A stretch of 64,000 bases of DNA from Flammeovirgaceae bacterium UBA5008 (GTDB lineage Bacteria; Bacteroidota; Bacteroidia; Cytophagales; Cyclobacteriaceae). The notes under the pieces were generated by a model. The model ran no database searches. It saw nothing but the letters and a program-made list of their open reading frames with translations, and was not told the DNA's origin. Below, one piece after another: positions 63,714-64,000 of this stretch. Each line of letters begins with the position of its first letter. The first letter of the stretch is position 1. The stretch spans positions 52,646-116,645 of the forward strand of contig DGYK01000020.1 in the NCBI GenBank assembly GCA_002398365.1, in the 5' to 3' direction. Both the position numbers and the translations under genes were made by a program.

Positions 63714-64000
63714 ATGCCAAAAATTAATCTCGATACAGTAAGCGATATTCACGTAGAAGCCGCCCGCGTGCAACAGCAAATTAAGGATTACCTCGGTTTG
63801 CGCACCAGCGACCTCATGTTTGAGTACAGTGTGGTGGATGGAAAGACCAAATTAGACCTGATTACCATCAATCCTCGCCACAATCAGTCTTTTTTATTCC
63901 ATTCGGAAACGGGTGCGGATAAAGTAGATGCGCTTCGCAAAATGTGGGATTATGTGCAGAACTATAAGGAAAAGGAGAATTCATACACCATTCAGTGGGT
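63714..64000 (+). CDS. Unknown protein, 3' end cut by window
   Basis: The frame from the ATG at 63714 is open to the end of the window (95 codons). It begins MPKINLDTVSDIHVEAARVQ and has a helical start and an alpha/beta stretch with DLITINPRHNQSFLFH. I do not recognise the family. It is divergent from the methylmalonyl-CoA epimerase gene. Confidence 0.6.
   Translation, partial: MPKINLDTVSDIHVEAARVQQQIKDYLGLRTSDLMFEYSVVDGKTKLDLITINPRHNQSFLFHSETGADKVDALRKMWDYVQNYKEKENSYTIQW

Noticed and set aside
1..64000. tRNA, rRNA, insertion sequence or prophage genes
   Set aside because: I looked for tRNA T-loop consensus, transposase motifs, flanking direct repeats and phage structural genes and saw none that I could support.

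Overview
The window reads as chromosome of a Bacteroidota bacterium, most likely order Cytophagales. The signs are Bacteroidota-type promoters (TAnnTTTG, best in front of rpsT), almost no Shine-Dalgarno sequences, many short-leader lipoproteins, a His-rich N-terminal extension on ATP synthase subunit a, and families typical of the phylum (DUF3667, DUF1684, GNAT YjdJ-type, RNase Y with ZapA and PheT). Genus cannot be fixed from sequence alone. I see no rRNA, tRNA, CRISPR, IS element or prophage. The window is mostly ordinary housekeeping and envelope genes.

Layout. 1-4683: a type I secretion-like exporter (ABC protein cut by the left edge, HlyD adaptor, TolC-type outer membrane protein). 4680-8034: Tat-type lipoprotein amine oxidase, NadR-like kinase, MFS exporter. 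8035-8964: a gene-poor stretch filled by a degenerate array with a strict 21-bp period. 8965-14559: atpB-E-F-H-A followed by an RseP-type site-2 protease where atpG would be expected. 14728-21158: TetR-controlled RND efflux operon (TolC, adaptor, pump) with an acyl-carrier-protein-like gene inserted. 21217-31707: acyl-CoA oxidase-like protein, two D-aminoacylase paralogues, diheme cytochrome, YheT hydrolase, GNAT, MFS and M20 hydrolase. 31827-36599: pheT, coiled-coil protein, zapA and rny as one minus-strand unit. 36846-43664: DUF1684 protein, RadC, rpsT, M1 aminopeptidase, S1/P1-like hydrolase, large lipoprotein, GtrA. 43717-50106: SRPBCC protein, two-component system, unknown repeat protein, EEP hydrolase, TerB-like protein, AcpH-like protein. 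50115-64000: thiL, gatC with a 1000-residue membrane/TPR protein, plsC-like gene, M24 peptidase, thioesterase coupled to a toxin-antitoxin pair, MATE, Nudix, rnhB, DUF3667, TANGO2-like, ABC ATPase, methylmalonyl-CoA epimerase and a gene cut by the right edge.

The points most worth a second look are the 21-bp/63-bp periodic array at 8137-8808 (decayed heptad-repeat coding sequence on the minus strand or a structured DNA repeat), the type I exporter whose nucleotide-binding domain has lost most catalytic motifs, the ACP-like gene in the RND operon with an apparent frameshift, the perfect inverted repeat bracketing the TetR promoter, the terminator-like hairpin between atpE and atpF, and the missing atpG. 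I did not find a clearly new multigene system.
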